A DNA stretch of 33,585 nucleotides from an uncultured Bacteroidales bacterium (GTDB lineage Bacteria; Bacteroidota; Bacteroidia; Bacteroidales; Paludibacteraceae): contig CADBWK010000019.1 in the NCBI GenBank assembly GCA_902798385.1, positions 1 through 33,585 of the forward strand. Direction: 5' to 3'. Below the pieces are notes generated by a model that was not told the DNA's origin, searched no databases, and worked only from the letters and a program-made list of their open reading frames with translations. Position numbers and translations under genes: made by a program. Shown in pieces: positions 7,121 to 14,902 of this stretch (its first letter is position 1; each line of letters opens with the position of its first letter).

Positions 7121-8749
7121 TTAATCCTTAATGGGCACGTATTTCTTATTGGACACTTGCTTGTGTACAAACAGTCCGGGGAGAAGCGTCTCCATCGCGC
7201 CGTCGATACACGGTCCGAACAGATACAGCGGGAAGGGTTTCCATTCGTTGCGCTTCCACGATACCTCATACGCACGCGGGTGGATATCTACGGCCGTCGG
7301 GTTGCTCTTCGGCAGAAGCGTATTAGCCAGCGTCGTAAAGGTCTTCGCGTTCTTGGTCACGATCTTGTAAGGGATGTCATCTTCCTGATAAACCTGTACA
7401 TGAAGCCCGTGATAGAGCATTTTGAAGGTACCGGATGCTTTCTCGCTGTTACCGGTGTACTGGGTCTCTAAATCATCCAACTGCAACTCGCATGTCATAC
7501 CGACGAGCGGGCGAAGGAAGGTGTTCAGATAGTTTGCATTGATATTCGTAGCATGTAGCTTCATTCCGAAATCACACGCTTTGTTCATCGTCATGCTGAA
7601 CGATGCTTTGGCTTGACCCTTCTGGATAGGACAGGTGCCCCCGGCGGTCATGATAGCGCCGCGTTTGTTAGTCACGTTATCTACGGCTGCCTGGATTCCT
7701 TTGAGATGCAGCTCACCACAATTGACATTCGTGCTGGCGAACTCGATATCGATCTTGTTGATATGTGCGTCAACATGGTTGATCATGAAGTGTGCGGGGA
7801 TGGACATCAGGATCTCTTGCGGCATAGCAAACGGCTCTTTCGGCGCGTAGCGCTCATCGCGGAAGATATCCATCGATGCTACTACCACTTTGATTTTGTC
7901 TAATGTGAAGTCCTTGGCCAGAGCTTTGCGAATCGGGTTAAGAGGGGACGTAGCCACGCTCTGTACGGTCATATCCATCCAGGTCACCGGCTCTTTGACC
8001 ATGTCACCTAATTTCTTACGCGGCATCGTGTTGGCGATACGCGTGGTACCAATACGCAATGCGCCTTGGTCGCTATGCTCGATATCATTAGTCTCCAGAC
8101 GCATCATGCCGTCAGGAAGAGTGACCGCTGCATGGCCCAGCGAGAAAGCGTAAACGGAGTCGCAGTACGTGAAGACAGAGTCATATGCCAGATCATGTAC
8201 CGTCAGCGAGCAATCATTAACCTCCAGATCCAGAGGCGTGCGGACGCTGTGCAGCTTGAAATCCGCATCCTTGAGGTGGAAAGCCATCAGTTTGAAGAAA
8301 TCAAACTGGTTATTCGCTTTCTCCAGACCTTTGTCTTTGATTTGCGGGAAACAACGCTCCGGTTGGTTCTCATCCAGCCAAAGCTCTACTTGCGGGTGCT
8401 TGATACGTACGTCGCTGACAAGCAGACGTTTCTTCAACAGCAGCGTATAGAACACACGACCTACGTCCACGCGATCGACGTGTATATCGATGCCGGGAGC
8501 CATTTTATCTTTGCCTTCCTGCTCTCCGCGATACGAGAAATGCAGGTCTGTCACACTCGCTGTACCGCTGAGGAAACGCAGGTGTATGTCACCACAAGAC
8601 GCTTCGCAACCCGGCAGGTCTGCCAGAGATTTGTCCACTTCGCGGTTTACCATGTACGAAACGATGATGTCCGCGCATAAGAATGCGATTCCTAAAATGG
8701 CGATGATGACGCCTAATGTGATTAGGGTGATTTTGCTACCTTTTTTCAT
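7121..8749 (-). CDS. AsmA-like/DUF748-type membrane-anchored periplasmic protein
   Basis: The 542-residue protein begins with a short basic segment and one membrane helix (residues about 7-29), followed by a long beta-rich region without catalytic motifs. The layout (N-terminal anchor, amphipathic strands such as VNREVDKSL, GDIHLRFLSGTASVTDLHFSYRG and KHPQVELWLDENQ) is that of AsmA-like or DUF748-like proteins, which form elongated lipid-transfer or envelope-homeostasis structures in the periplasm. I cannot place it in a particular subfamily. It starts 4 bases after the stop of the tcdA-like gene and is probably in its operon. Confidence 0.65.
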   Translation of the reverse strand: MKKGSKITLITLGVIIAILGIAFLCADIIVSYMVNREVDKSLADLPGCEASCGDIHLRFLSGTASVTDLHFSYRGEQEGKDKMAPGIDIHVDRVDVGRVFYTLLLKKRLLVSDVRIKHPQVELWLDENQPERCFPQIKDKGLEKANNQFDFFKLMAFHLKDADFKLHSVRTPLDLEVNDCSLTVHDLAYDSVFTYCDSVYAFSLGHAAVTLPDGMMRLETNDIEHSDQGALRIGTTRIANTMPRKKLGDMVKEPVTWMDMTVQSVATSPLNPIRKALAKDFTLDKIKVVVASMDIFRDERYAPKEPFAMPQEILMSIPAHFMINHVDAHINKIDIEFASTNVNCGELHLKGIQAAVDNVTNKRGAIMTAGGTCPIQKGQAKASFSMTMNKACDFGMKLHATNINANYLNTFLRPLVGMTCELQLDDLETQYTGNSEKASGTFKMLYHGLHVQVYQEDDIPYKIVTKNAKTFTTLANTLLPKSNPTAVDIHPRAYEVSWKRNEWKPFPLYLFGPCIDGAMETLLPGLFVHKQVSNKKYVPIKD

Positions 8750-8753
8750 GTGA

Positions 8754-9452
8754 TTATAATTTGATTTGTTTGTAAGTATCGTTGATGACGAGGGACGCCA
8801 GGGTTAATCCGAATGCAGCGGTGACCTGCATGAGGCTGCCTCGTGTCTCACATTGTTGTGCTTGTTCGGTCGAGTAGACGCAACGTATCTTCTTGTGCGG
8901 ATATCTATCCAATCGTTTCATCCGTGCCCGAACGGCTTTGGCGAGTGCGTCGCCTTGGATGGACATCAACTCGCCGGTCGTGACCTGGGTCGGATCGAAC
9001 CGCAGCGCAGCGCCCATGGAAGAGAAGGTCTTCAACGCGCGTACGCGTGACGCGTATAATATAAGGTCTGTCTTGTCCGGAACGCTGTCGATGGCATCGA
9101 TGACATAGTCATAATCCGCTAATCCTTTTTCCGCTAACCACTCGTTGTTAACCATCTCCGGAATAGCGGTGATCTCCGCTTCGGGATTAATGGATAGCAG
9201 CCGTTCGCGGAGCGCGAAGACCTTCGGCTGACCGAGCGTGGCGCGCGTAGCAGGCAGTTGACGATTGATATTGGACGGTTGTACCGTGTCGCCATCGACG
9301 ATGGTCAGATGGGTCAGTCCGGTACGAATCAGACACTCTGCCGCCCAAGAGCCTACGCCTCCGACACCGAAGAGGATGACGCGTTTGGTGCGCAGGGCTT
9401 GCATAGCCTCTGCACCCAATAATACTTCGCTTCGAGAGAAGAAATCGTCCAT
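8754..9452 (-). CDS. tcdA: tRNA threonylcarbamoyladenosine dehydratase (ThiF/E1-like)
   Basis: TcdA-type proteins use ATP to cyclise t6A at position 37 of ANN-decoding tRNAs. The 232-residue protein has the E1-like nucleotide site GVGGVGSWAAE near residues 29-39, DGDTVQPSNINRQ and VIDAIDSVPDK, and a late STEQAQQ segment, as in the YgdL/TcdA group. The ATG at 9452 fits the family N-terminus (MDDFFSRSEVLLG) and lies about 20 bases after a good promoter; an upstream in-frame ATG at 9494 would precede transcription. MoeB or ThiF are less likely because the CxxC zinc pairs are not evident. Confidence 0.88.
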   Translation of the reverse strand: MDDFFSRSEVLLGAEAMQALRTKRVILFGVGGVGSWAAECLIRTGLTHLTIVDGDTVQPSNINRQLPATRATLGQPKVFALRERLLSINPEAEITAIPEMVNNEWLAEKGLADYDYVIDAIDSVPDKTDLILYASRVRALKTFSSMGAALRFDPTQVTTGELMSIQGDALAKAVRARMKRLDRYPHKKIRCVYSTEQAQQCETRGSLMQVTAAFGLTLASLVINDTYKQIKL

Positions 9453-9471
9453 AATTCTTCCTTTTCGCCTG

Positions 9472-9503
9472 CAAAAATACAAAAAAAATATCATTTATGC
9501 AAA
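9472..9503 (-). promoter_or_regulatory. Bacteroidota-type promoter for the tcdA operon
   Basis: On the minus strand, TTTG at 9503-9500, 20-bp spacer, TATTTTTG at 9479-9472. It is nearly back-to-back with the tRNA-Leu promoter, 15 bases away. Confidence 0.75.
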
Positions 9504-9518
9504 AAAAATTGCTAAAAA

Positions 9519-9550
9519 TTTGGTCAATTCAAAAAAAAGCAGTACTTTTG
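9519..9550 (+). promoter_or_regulatory. Bacteroidota-type promoter for tRNA-Leu and rpsU
   Basis: TTTG at 9519-9522, 20-bp spacer, TACTTTTG at 9543-9550. The -33 region (TTTGGTCAATTCAAA) is the same as at the rpsO promoter. Confidence 0.8.
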
Positions 9551-9584
9551 CACCCGCTTTTCGCTCAAAAAAGGCAAAAAGCAA

Positions 9585-9664
9585 GCCCAGGTGGCGGAAT
9601 TGGTAGACGCGTTGGTCTCAAACACCAATGGGAAACCGTGCCGGTTCGATCCCGGCCCTGGGTA
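9585..9664 (+). tRNA. tRNA-Leu (anticodon CAA)
   Basis: A full cloverleaf can be drawn: acceptor GCCCAGG (9585-9591) with CCTGGGT (9657-9663), D arm with GGTAGACGC, an anticodon stem TTGGT/ACCAA around the loop CTCAAAC giving anticodon CAA, a class II variable arm, and a T arm with GGTTCGATCCC. The discriminator is A and CCA is not encoded. Its 3' end from 9643 onward is part of a 35-bp tandem duplication that runs into the rpsU leader. Confidence 0.95.
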
Positions 9665-9712
9665 CAAGAAAGGAGGTGGTTCGATCCCGGCCCTGGGTAC
9701 AAGAAAGGAGGT
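9643..9712 (+). repeat. Perfect 35-bp tandem duplication of tRNA-Leu 3' end plus Shine-Dalgarno
   Basis: Bases 9643-9677 are identical to 9678-9712 with nothing between them. Each copy holds the T arm and acceptor 3' strand of tRNA-Leu, a short AC-AAGA linker and an AAAGGAGGT. The second copy leads into rpsU. Confidence 0.95.
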
Positions 9713-9714
9713 GA
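9704..9714 (+). promoter_or_regulatory. Full-length Shine-Dalgarno of rpsU
   Basis: AAAGGAGGTGA, 6 bases before the ATG at 9721, complements nearly the whole 16S 3' end. It stands out because the other genes here have no such signal. In Flavobacterium johnsoniae, as I recall it, bS21 helps hide the anti-Shine-Dalgarno and a strong rpsU signal allows autoregulation. A second copy (9669-9677) is part of the duplication. Confidence 0.85.
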
Positions 9715-9720
9715 ATAGCA

Positions 9721-9915
9721 ATGATTATCGTTCCTGTTAAAGAAGGTGAGAATATCGAGCGCGCGATCAAGAAGTTCAAACGCAAATTCGATAAGACGGG
9801 TGTCGTAAAAGAGCTCCGTCGCCGTCAGCAGTTCGACAAACCGAGCGAGCTGAAACGTGTGAAGATGGCGCATGCTAAGTATGTGCAGTCGTTACATGCT
9901 CACGACGATATGTAA
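9721..9915 (+). CDS. rpsU: 30S ribosomal protein S21
   Basis: The 64-residue protein has the bS21 opening MIIVPVKEGENIERAIKKFKRK and the basic helix GVVKELRRRQQFDKPSELKR. In Bacteroidota ribosomes bS21 sits by the 16S 3' tail and contributes to sequestering the anti-Shine-Dalgarno. Here it follows tRNA-Leu by about 55 bases and probably shares its transcript, separated by RNA processing. Its TAA (9913-9915) directly abuts the recG stop (9916-9918) on the other strand, with no terminator between. Confidence 0.97.
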   Translation: MIIVPVKEGENIERAIKKFKRKFDKTGVVKELRRRQQFDKPSELKRVKMAHAKYVQSLHAHDDM

Positions 9916-12006
9916 TTAGCTTATATCGCTCCAATTATGCGCTTCGATACGTAAAGTATCGAGGCGTCTTTTGTATATACGGTTCATCTCGTCCTCCAAG
10001 AGCGGATCCTGATCGAGAATGTCTTTCGCAGCTTGTCGTGCAAGGGCCACGAGCCGACCGTCGGTGGCGAGGTTGGCGATATGCAGGTCAAAAGGAGTAC
10101 CGGACTGCAACGTTCCTTCCAAATCACCGGGTCCGCGTAACTGTAGGTCTGCCTCCGCTATACGGAATCCGTCATTGGTCTCCACCATGATATTCATCCG
10201 CTTGCGGGTGTCGGTACTTATCTCATCATTGGTCAGCAGAATACAATAACTCTGGTCTCCGCCGCGACCTACGCGTCCGCGGAGCTGATGCAACTGGCTG
10301 AGTCCGAATCGTTCGGCATTCTGAATGACCATAACGGTTGCGTTGGGCACATTGACACCGACTTCGATGACGGTGGTGGCTACTAAGATCTGGGTCTCTC
10401 CGCTCGCAAAACGCTGCATCTGCAGGTCTTTGTCAGCCGCTTTCATCTGCCCGTGAACCATAGAGATGCGGTACTCGGGAAACGCTTCGCACAGTTTATT
10501 ATAGCCGTTCTGCAGATCCTCTAAGTCCATGCTTTCATTCTCCTTGATGAGCGGATAAACGACATATATCTGCCGTCCGGCTTGGATCTGCTTAAGCAGG
10601 AAGGAGTATATCTGCGCCTGGCGTATGATGGAATAGTGGATGGTCTGTACCGGCTTGCGGCCCGGCGGTAGTTCATCGATGATGGATACATGCAAATCGC
10701 CGTACACCGTCATTGCTAATGTGCGCGGGATAGGTGTCGCCGTCATGACGAGTATATGCGGCGGCATCTGGTTCTTAGTCCATAACTTAGCGCGTTGGGC
10801 GACTCCGAAGCGGTGCTGTTCGTCTATAACGACAAAACCGAGGTTGTTCCATTGTACCTTGTCCTCCAATAACGCGTGCGTACCTATTAATATATGTATC
10901 GTGCCGTTCATCAGGCCGTTGTGAATCGGTACGCGGTTCTTGGCGGAGGTCGAACCGGTCAGCAACGCCACGTGTACGGCATCACCAAGGGGAGCCAGGA
11001 AGTTCTTTAGGGTCTCATAGTGTTGATTCGCAAGGATCTCCGTTGGCGCCATGATACAGGTCTGATACCCGTTGTCAACGGCGAGTAAGCAGCAGAGGAG
11101 TGCCACGAGCGTCTTTCCCGAACCCACATCTCCTTGGAGAAGACGGTTCATCTGATGCCCCGACTTGAGATCATCGTGTATCTCGTGGATAACGCGTTTC
11201 TGGGCATTGGTCAGGTCGAACGGCAAGGCTTTGTATAATGCATGGAACCGACTTCCGACGAGGGGCATGGTGAAACCGGGATTCAGTTCCCGCCGTTTCA
11301 TCTGGCGCAGGATCTGCAACTGCACGTAGAACAGTTCTTCAAACTTCAGCCTTGCCCGCGCGTTCTGCATGGAGAGGGAGTCTTTCGGAAAATGCACATT
11401 GATCAGCGCATCGGTGAGGTTCATCAGCCGGTATTGTTGGAGCACATCCATACCTATCGTATCCTGTACACCGTGTTTGAGATCCGGTAGCAGTCCGGCT
11501 ATCATCATACGCATGGCCTTCGAGTTGATGCCATGCTTCTTCATTGTCTCCGTGGTGTTATAATAGGGTTCGAGACCCTGTGTCATCTCCGGCGTGACCT
11601 TTGACATCGGCGTCAGTTCCGGATGCACGAAGTTATAGATATGATTGAAGCGGGAAGGTTTACCGAAGAGCAGGTACTTGATTCCTCGTTGGAGTTTGAC
11701 ATATTGTACGCCGCGGAACCATACCAATTCGCATTGGTGCGTACCGTCGAAGAATGTCGCACTGAGTCGCTGCGCTTTGCCTATACCGACCGTGTGCCAT
11801 TCGGTGACCTCTCCGATGATCTGAACGTACGTGTCCTCGTCATCCAGTTCGGCTATCTTGTAGAAACGACTGCGGTCGATATATTTGTACGGATATTGAC
11901 GAACGAGATCGAGCGCGGTATTGACACCGAGCTCTTTACGAAGAATGTCGGCACGTTTGGCACCGACATTCTTACAATAGCTTATATCACTACAAGCCAG
12001 ATCCAC
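9916..12006 (-). CDS. recG: ATP-dependent DNA helicase RecG
   Basis: RecG remodels stalled replication forks and branched recombination intermediates. The 696-residue protein has an N-terminal wedge/OB domain (about residues 45-130), Walker A GDVGSGKT at 292-299, the DEQH box at 395-398 followed by RFGVAQR, then the second helicase domain with TTVIEVGVNVPNATVM and QLRGRVGRG, and the RecG C-terminal GPGDLEGTLQSG. The start is a GTG at 12006, 2 bases after the tonB stop, which indicates cotranscription with tonB. Length is normal for the family. Confidence 0.97.
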   Translation of the reverse strand: MDLACSDISYCKNVGAKRADILRKELGVNTALDLVRQYPYKYIDRSRFYKIAELDDEDTYVQIIGEVTEWHTVGIGKAQRLSATFFDGTHQCELVWFRGVQYVKLQRGIKYLLFGKPSRFNHIYNFVHPELTPMSKVTPEMTQGLEPYYNTTETMKKHGINSKAMRMMIAGLLPDLKHGVQDTIGMDVLQQYRLMNLTDALINVHFPKDSLSMQNARARLKFEELFYVQLQILRQMKRRELNPGFTMPLVGSRFHALYKALPFDLTNAQKRVIHEIHDDLKSGHQMNRLLQGDVGSGKTLVALLCCLLAVDNGYQTCIMAPTEILANQHYETLKNFLAPLGDAVHVALLTGSTSAKNRVPIHNGLMNGTIHILIGTHALLEDKVQWNNLGFVVIDEQHRFGVAQRAKLWTKNQMPPHILVMTATPIPRTLAMTVYGDLHVSIIDELPPGRKPVQTIHYSIIRQAQIYSFLLKQIQAGRQIYVVYPLIKENESMDLEDLQNGYNKLCEAFPEYRISMVHGQMKAADKDLQMQRFASGETQILVATTVIEVGVNVPNATVMVIQNAERFGLSQLHQLRGRVGRGGDQSYCILLTNDEISTDTRKRMNIMVETNDGFRIAEADLQLRGPGDLEGTLQSGTPFDLHIANLATDGRLVALARQAAKDILDQDPLLEDEMNRIYKRRLDTLRIEAHNWSDIS

Positions 12007-12008
12007 GA

Positions 12009-12689
12009 TTATTGAAGCTTGAAGTTAACCGGAACCGTGTATTTTACACGAACAGCTTTACCACGTTGCTTACCCGGTTTCCATTTCGGCATCGATTTGA
12101 TGACACGAACGGCCTCTTTGTCCAGCGACGGGTCACCACCCGAACGAACAACCTCTACATCAACGATCGAACCGTCTTTGTTCACCACGAACTGGCAGAT
12201 AACACGACCTTGGATACCGTTCTCCTGTGCGATAACCGGATACTTCACGTTCTCGCTCAGGTACTTGAACAGTGCTTGCTGTCCACCCGGGAACTCAGGC
12301 ATCGACTCTACGATGACGAAGACTACTTCTTCTTCCTCTTCCTCTACCGGAGCCTCTACCGGCGCAGCGATAACCACTTCAGCCTCCTTGTCGTCCTCGG
12401 TGTTCACCTCGATCGACTCGGTCTCGACGTTATCCTCCACTACGTTCAGCACCTCAACCTCTTGTACAGCAGGGGGTGGAGGGGGAGGAGGAGTCTCTTG
12501 ACTCGTCTGCTGGATATCGATTTCTTCCTCAATGAGGAAGTCCGTATCCTGTACTTCGTACTTCGTGACCTCTCTTTCGGTCCACTCCAGCGCCACAAAA
12601 ACAAGGCTGAGCGTAAATACCAAACCCATCAATACATAGACGAGTTTGTCCTTCTCCAAGCTGGCTTTTTCAGATTTCTTTACTTGCAT
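12009..12689 (-). CDS. tonB: Energy transducer TonB
   Basis: TonB couples the inner-membrane proton gradient to outer-membrane TonB-dependent receptors. The 226-residue protein has one N-terminal membrane helix (about 16-34), a proline run (residues about 66-72), a long acidic linker ending in six glutamates, and the C-terminal TonB domain from MPEFPGGQQALFKYL through PVIAQENGIQGRV to VPVNFKLQ, the form common in Bacteroidota. No exbB or exbD is nearby. It has its own promoter and lies upstream of recG with a 2-base gap; it may also receive read-through from the polysaccharide genes. Confidence 0.93.
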   Translation of the reverse strand: MQVKKSEKASLEKDKLVYVLMGLVFTLSLVFVALEWTEREVTKYEVQDTDFLIEEEIDIQQTSQETPPPPPPPAVQEVEVLNVVEDNVETESIEVNTEDDKEAEVVIAAPVEAPVEEEEEEVVFVIVESMPEFPGGQQALFKYLSENVKYPVIAQENGIQGRVICQFVVNKDGSIVDVEVVRSGGDPSLDKEAVRVIKSMPKWKPGKQRGKAVRVKYTVPVNFKLQ

Positions 12690-12728
12690 ATCTTGTGTTT
12701 TTTAGGTCGTGATTATCAAAATCGGCTA

Positions 12729-12760
12729 CAAAGATACTACTTTTTTGCGATTTGTGCAAA
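12729..12760 (-). promoter_or_regulatory. Bacteroidota-type promoter for tonB-recG
   Basis: On the minus strand, TTTG at 12760-12757, 20-bp spacer, TATCTTTG at 12736-12729. The -33 box is 4 bases past the stop codon of the upstream glycosyltransferase gene, with no terminator between. Confidence 0.8.
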
Positions 12761-12764
12761 TTTT

Positions 12765-13667
12765 TTAGATAAATTTTCGTAAAATAGTATATAATAAACT
12801 ATTTTTTAGCCCTTTTTGTTTCAGTTTCTGTTTCCAAGGCCGTGGTTTATAATCGTTGAGTAGTTCCGGAGTGATTAAGTTAGGGGCATTAAACTGATAG
12901 ATTAGATTCATTCTTTTTGCGAACAAATAATCCTTTGCTTCTTGCTCCGAGTACCCCACTTTTCCCGAGAAGCACTCATCTAACCATTTCCACATGCGGC
13001 ATCGCTCTTCGTGCAAGCGCAAGATGTCTTCGGCTTTCCGTGGCTGAGATACGGATACGTGATCTCTCCAAACCGCTGTTTTCTGAGGCAGATATGCCCA
13101 TTGCGTTCGTTGATAAAATACACCGTATAGGGGATAGTCCAACCAAAGGAAATGCTGTGCCGTAATAGTGTCTAATAACTGGTAACTCAGCAGGTTGGCG
13201 CGGAAAACCACGGTGCAATTGGCAAAACCCGGAGAATCGATGCCGTACACCCCTTCTCTTTGTCCGAAAGTCCACGTCTTTTGACCGGACATAGTACGAC
13301 CGTTCGTATGTACGAATCCTACCTCCGAGTGGCAGCGCAAGTAGTCGATTTGCAGTTGGAGCTTGTGTGAATCTGTCCAGTAGTCATCGCCGTCTAACAT
13401 CGCGATATATTCGCAATCATCCGCTATAATACGGCGATAGAGGTCGATGGTATTGTTTGTCAAACCGGTATTGTTCTCTCTGCGAACATATATAATACGC
13501 TTGTCTTGTTGTGCATGGCGCTCGCATATAGCCTGCGTACCATCAGACGATGCATCGTCCCCGATATAGATGCGGATGGGCTCGTCGCACTTCTGGGCCA
13601 AAACACTTTCTATCGCTTGGGCGATGAAGGCTTCCTGATTATATGTCGTGATACAAACCGCTATCAT
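12765..13667 (-). CDS. Glycosyltransferase family 2
   Basis: The protein of 300 residues begins MIAVCITTYNQEAFIAQAIESVL, the standard GT2 nucleotide-sugar fold, followed by IGDDASSDGT and the metal-binding LDGDDYW, as in GT-A enzymes that extend O-antigen or capsule chains. The ATG at 13667 overlaps the flippase stop by four bases (ATGA) and is preferred over an upstream in-frame codon at 13697. It is the last gene of the ssb-led polysaccharide cluster. Donor and acceptor sugars cannot be predicted. Confidence 0.9.
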   Translation of the reverse strand: MIAVCITTYNQEAFIAQAIESVLAQKCDEPIRIYIGDDASSDGTQAICERHAQQDKRIIYVRRENNTGLTNNTIDLYRRIIADDCEYIAMLDGDDYWTDSHKLQLQIDYLRCHSEVGFVHTNGRTMSGQKTWTFGQREGVYGIDSPGFANCTVVFRANLLSYQLLDTITAQHFLWLDYPLYGVFYQRTQWAYLPQKTAVWRDHVSVSQPRKAEDILRLHEERCRMWKWLDECFSGKVGYSEQEAKDYLFAKRMNLIYQFNAPNLITPELLNDYKPRPWKQKLKQKGLKNSLLYTILRKFI

Positions 13668-14902
13668 CGCGAGATACGCTTGGACAACAAATAACAAAAG
13701 AGTATTTCTATAAATCCGGATAACATAATGCCTGCTGCAACCATGGAGATACTATGCCATACATATAAACCTGCCAGCGAAAGAAGCACACAACTGACGA
13801 ATGCAATCACCTGATCAAGGGTGATATAATAATAACGATAGGCAGGAATAAACACAAAGTTCACATACGCCCCCACTACCAGATTAGTATAGATGGCGGT
13901 GCTCAGAATAATGGTTACGGGTACTGCTCCCAGCATCTCCATACCGCCGAGAACGAGCACAAGCGGATAACTCAACAAGGCTACCAGCACTGCAAAACTG
14001 ATGCCGATCACACGCTCGTATTTCAAGATACGCCGTACCCTGTTGGGCGTCGCATTATCCACCACTTCCGGGAAAAGAGCGCCGTTGATATTTTGGGTAA
14101 AGAATCTGGGAATCGTGACAATTTTCTCGGCCAGGTCGTAGATAGCTACCTCTCCGATTCCAAAACTGTGTTTGATAATCGCCTTGACTGCTAATGCTTT
14201 GAAACTGCTCGTAAGGGAAGTCGCAAAGAAAGGAGTGGAATCATGCAGTAGCACGCGCAACCTCGCCGTTGTAATACGCTGCAATCGGATTCCGTCCACG
14301 AAAAGGCATATATATGCAATCAGGGTGCCTAAAACGACAGAAGACATCACGATAAAAGCGTATACGCCTATATCCTCCGGCACATGCACTAACCATATTA
14401 TCAGCGGAATAGTACTAAGCCGAAGCGCCAAGTTAATGTACGTAACGAACTTCATCTTCTTCAGTCCCTGAAAATACCATACAGGAAAGAGACTTGTGGC
14501 TATTAACTGAATGAACGTCATCAGACATAGCCGGAAGTGATTTTGCATAAACGGCACACAGTAAATACAAATCACGAACGCGATAACGCACAGTGCAATA
14601 AATCCCGACTTCAGCAGCAAGGCACTCGTCACCACTTTGCTTCGTTCAACAAGGTCGTTGCGCGCTTGTACAATCGCCTTGGCACATGGCGAATCGAACC
14701 CGTAGTCTATAACTGCCTGAAAAAAAGTAGCTATAGTAAATGCATAGATATATGCTCCGTACGCATCCTTGCCGGTCATGCGGATGACATACGGATAGAT
14801 AATCAGTCCTATCAATGCACTGAATATACTGAGTGCTGTCATAAAGGAATAATTCTCCAACACGCGCGTCTCACGCAGCCGCTGTAAAAAATGTATATTC
14901 AT
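13664..14902 (-). CDS. Wzx-like polysaccharide flippase
   Basis: The 412-residue protein is almost entirely hydrophobic, with about twelve predicted membrane segments, and opens with NYSFMTALSIFSALIGLIIYPYVIRMTGKDAYGAYIYA, the pattern of the MOP/Wzx flippase family that moves lipid-linked oligosaccharides across the inner membrane. Internal VWYFQGLKKMKFVTYIN and FIEILFCYLLSKR also match. It overlaps the GT2 gene by four bases and the GT4 gene by four bases (14899-14902). No Wzy polymerase was found in the window. Confidence 0.88.
   Translation of the reverse strand: MNIHFLQRLRETRVLENYSFMTALSIFSALIGLIIYPYVIRMTGKDAYGAYIYAFTIATFFQAVIDYGFDSPCAKAIVQARNDLVERSKVVTSALLLKSGFIALCVIAFVICIYCVPFMQNHFRLCLMTFIQLIATSLFPVWYFQGLKKMKFVTYINLALRLSTIPLIIWLVHVPEDIGVYAFIVMSSVVLGTLIAYICLFVDGIRLQRITTARLRVLLHDSTPFFATSLTSSFKALAVKAIIKHSFGIGEVAIYDLAEKIVTIPRFFTQNINGALFPEVVDNATPNRVRRILKYERVIGISFAVLVALLSYPLVLVLGGMEMLGAVPVTIILSTAIYTNLVVGAYVNFVFIPAYRYYYITLDQVIAFVSCVLLSLAGLYVWHSISMVAAGIMLSGFIEILFCYLLSKRISR

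Noticed and set aside
9585-9915. Integrated element at tRNA-Leu
   Set aside because: The two copies of the tRNA end are adjacent, with no DNA between them and no integrase nearby, so no element is present now.
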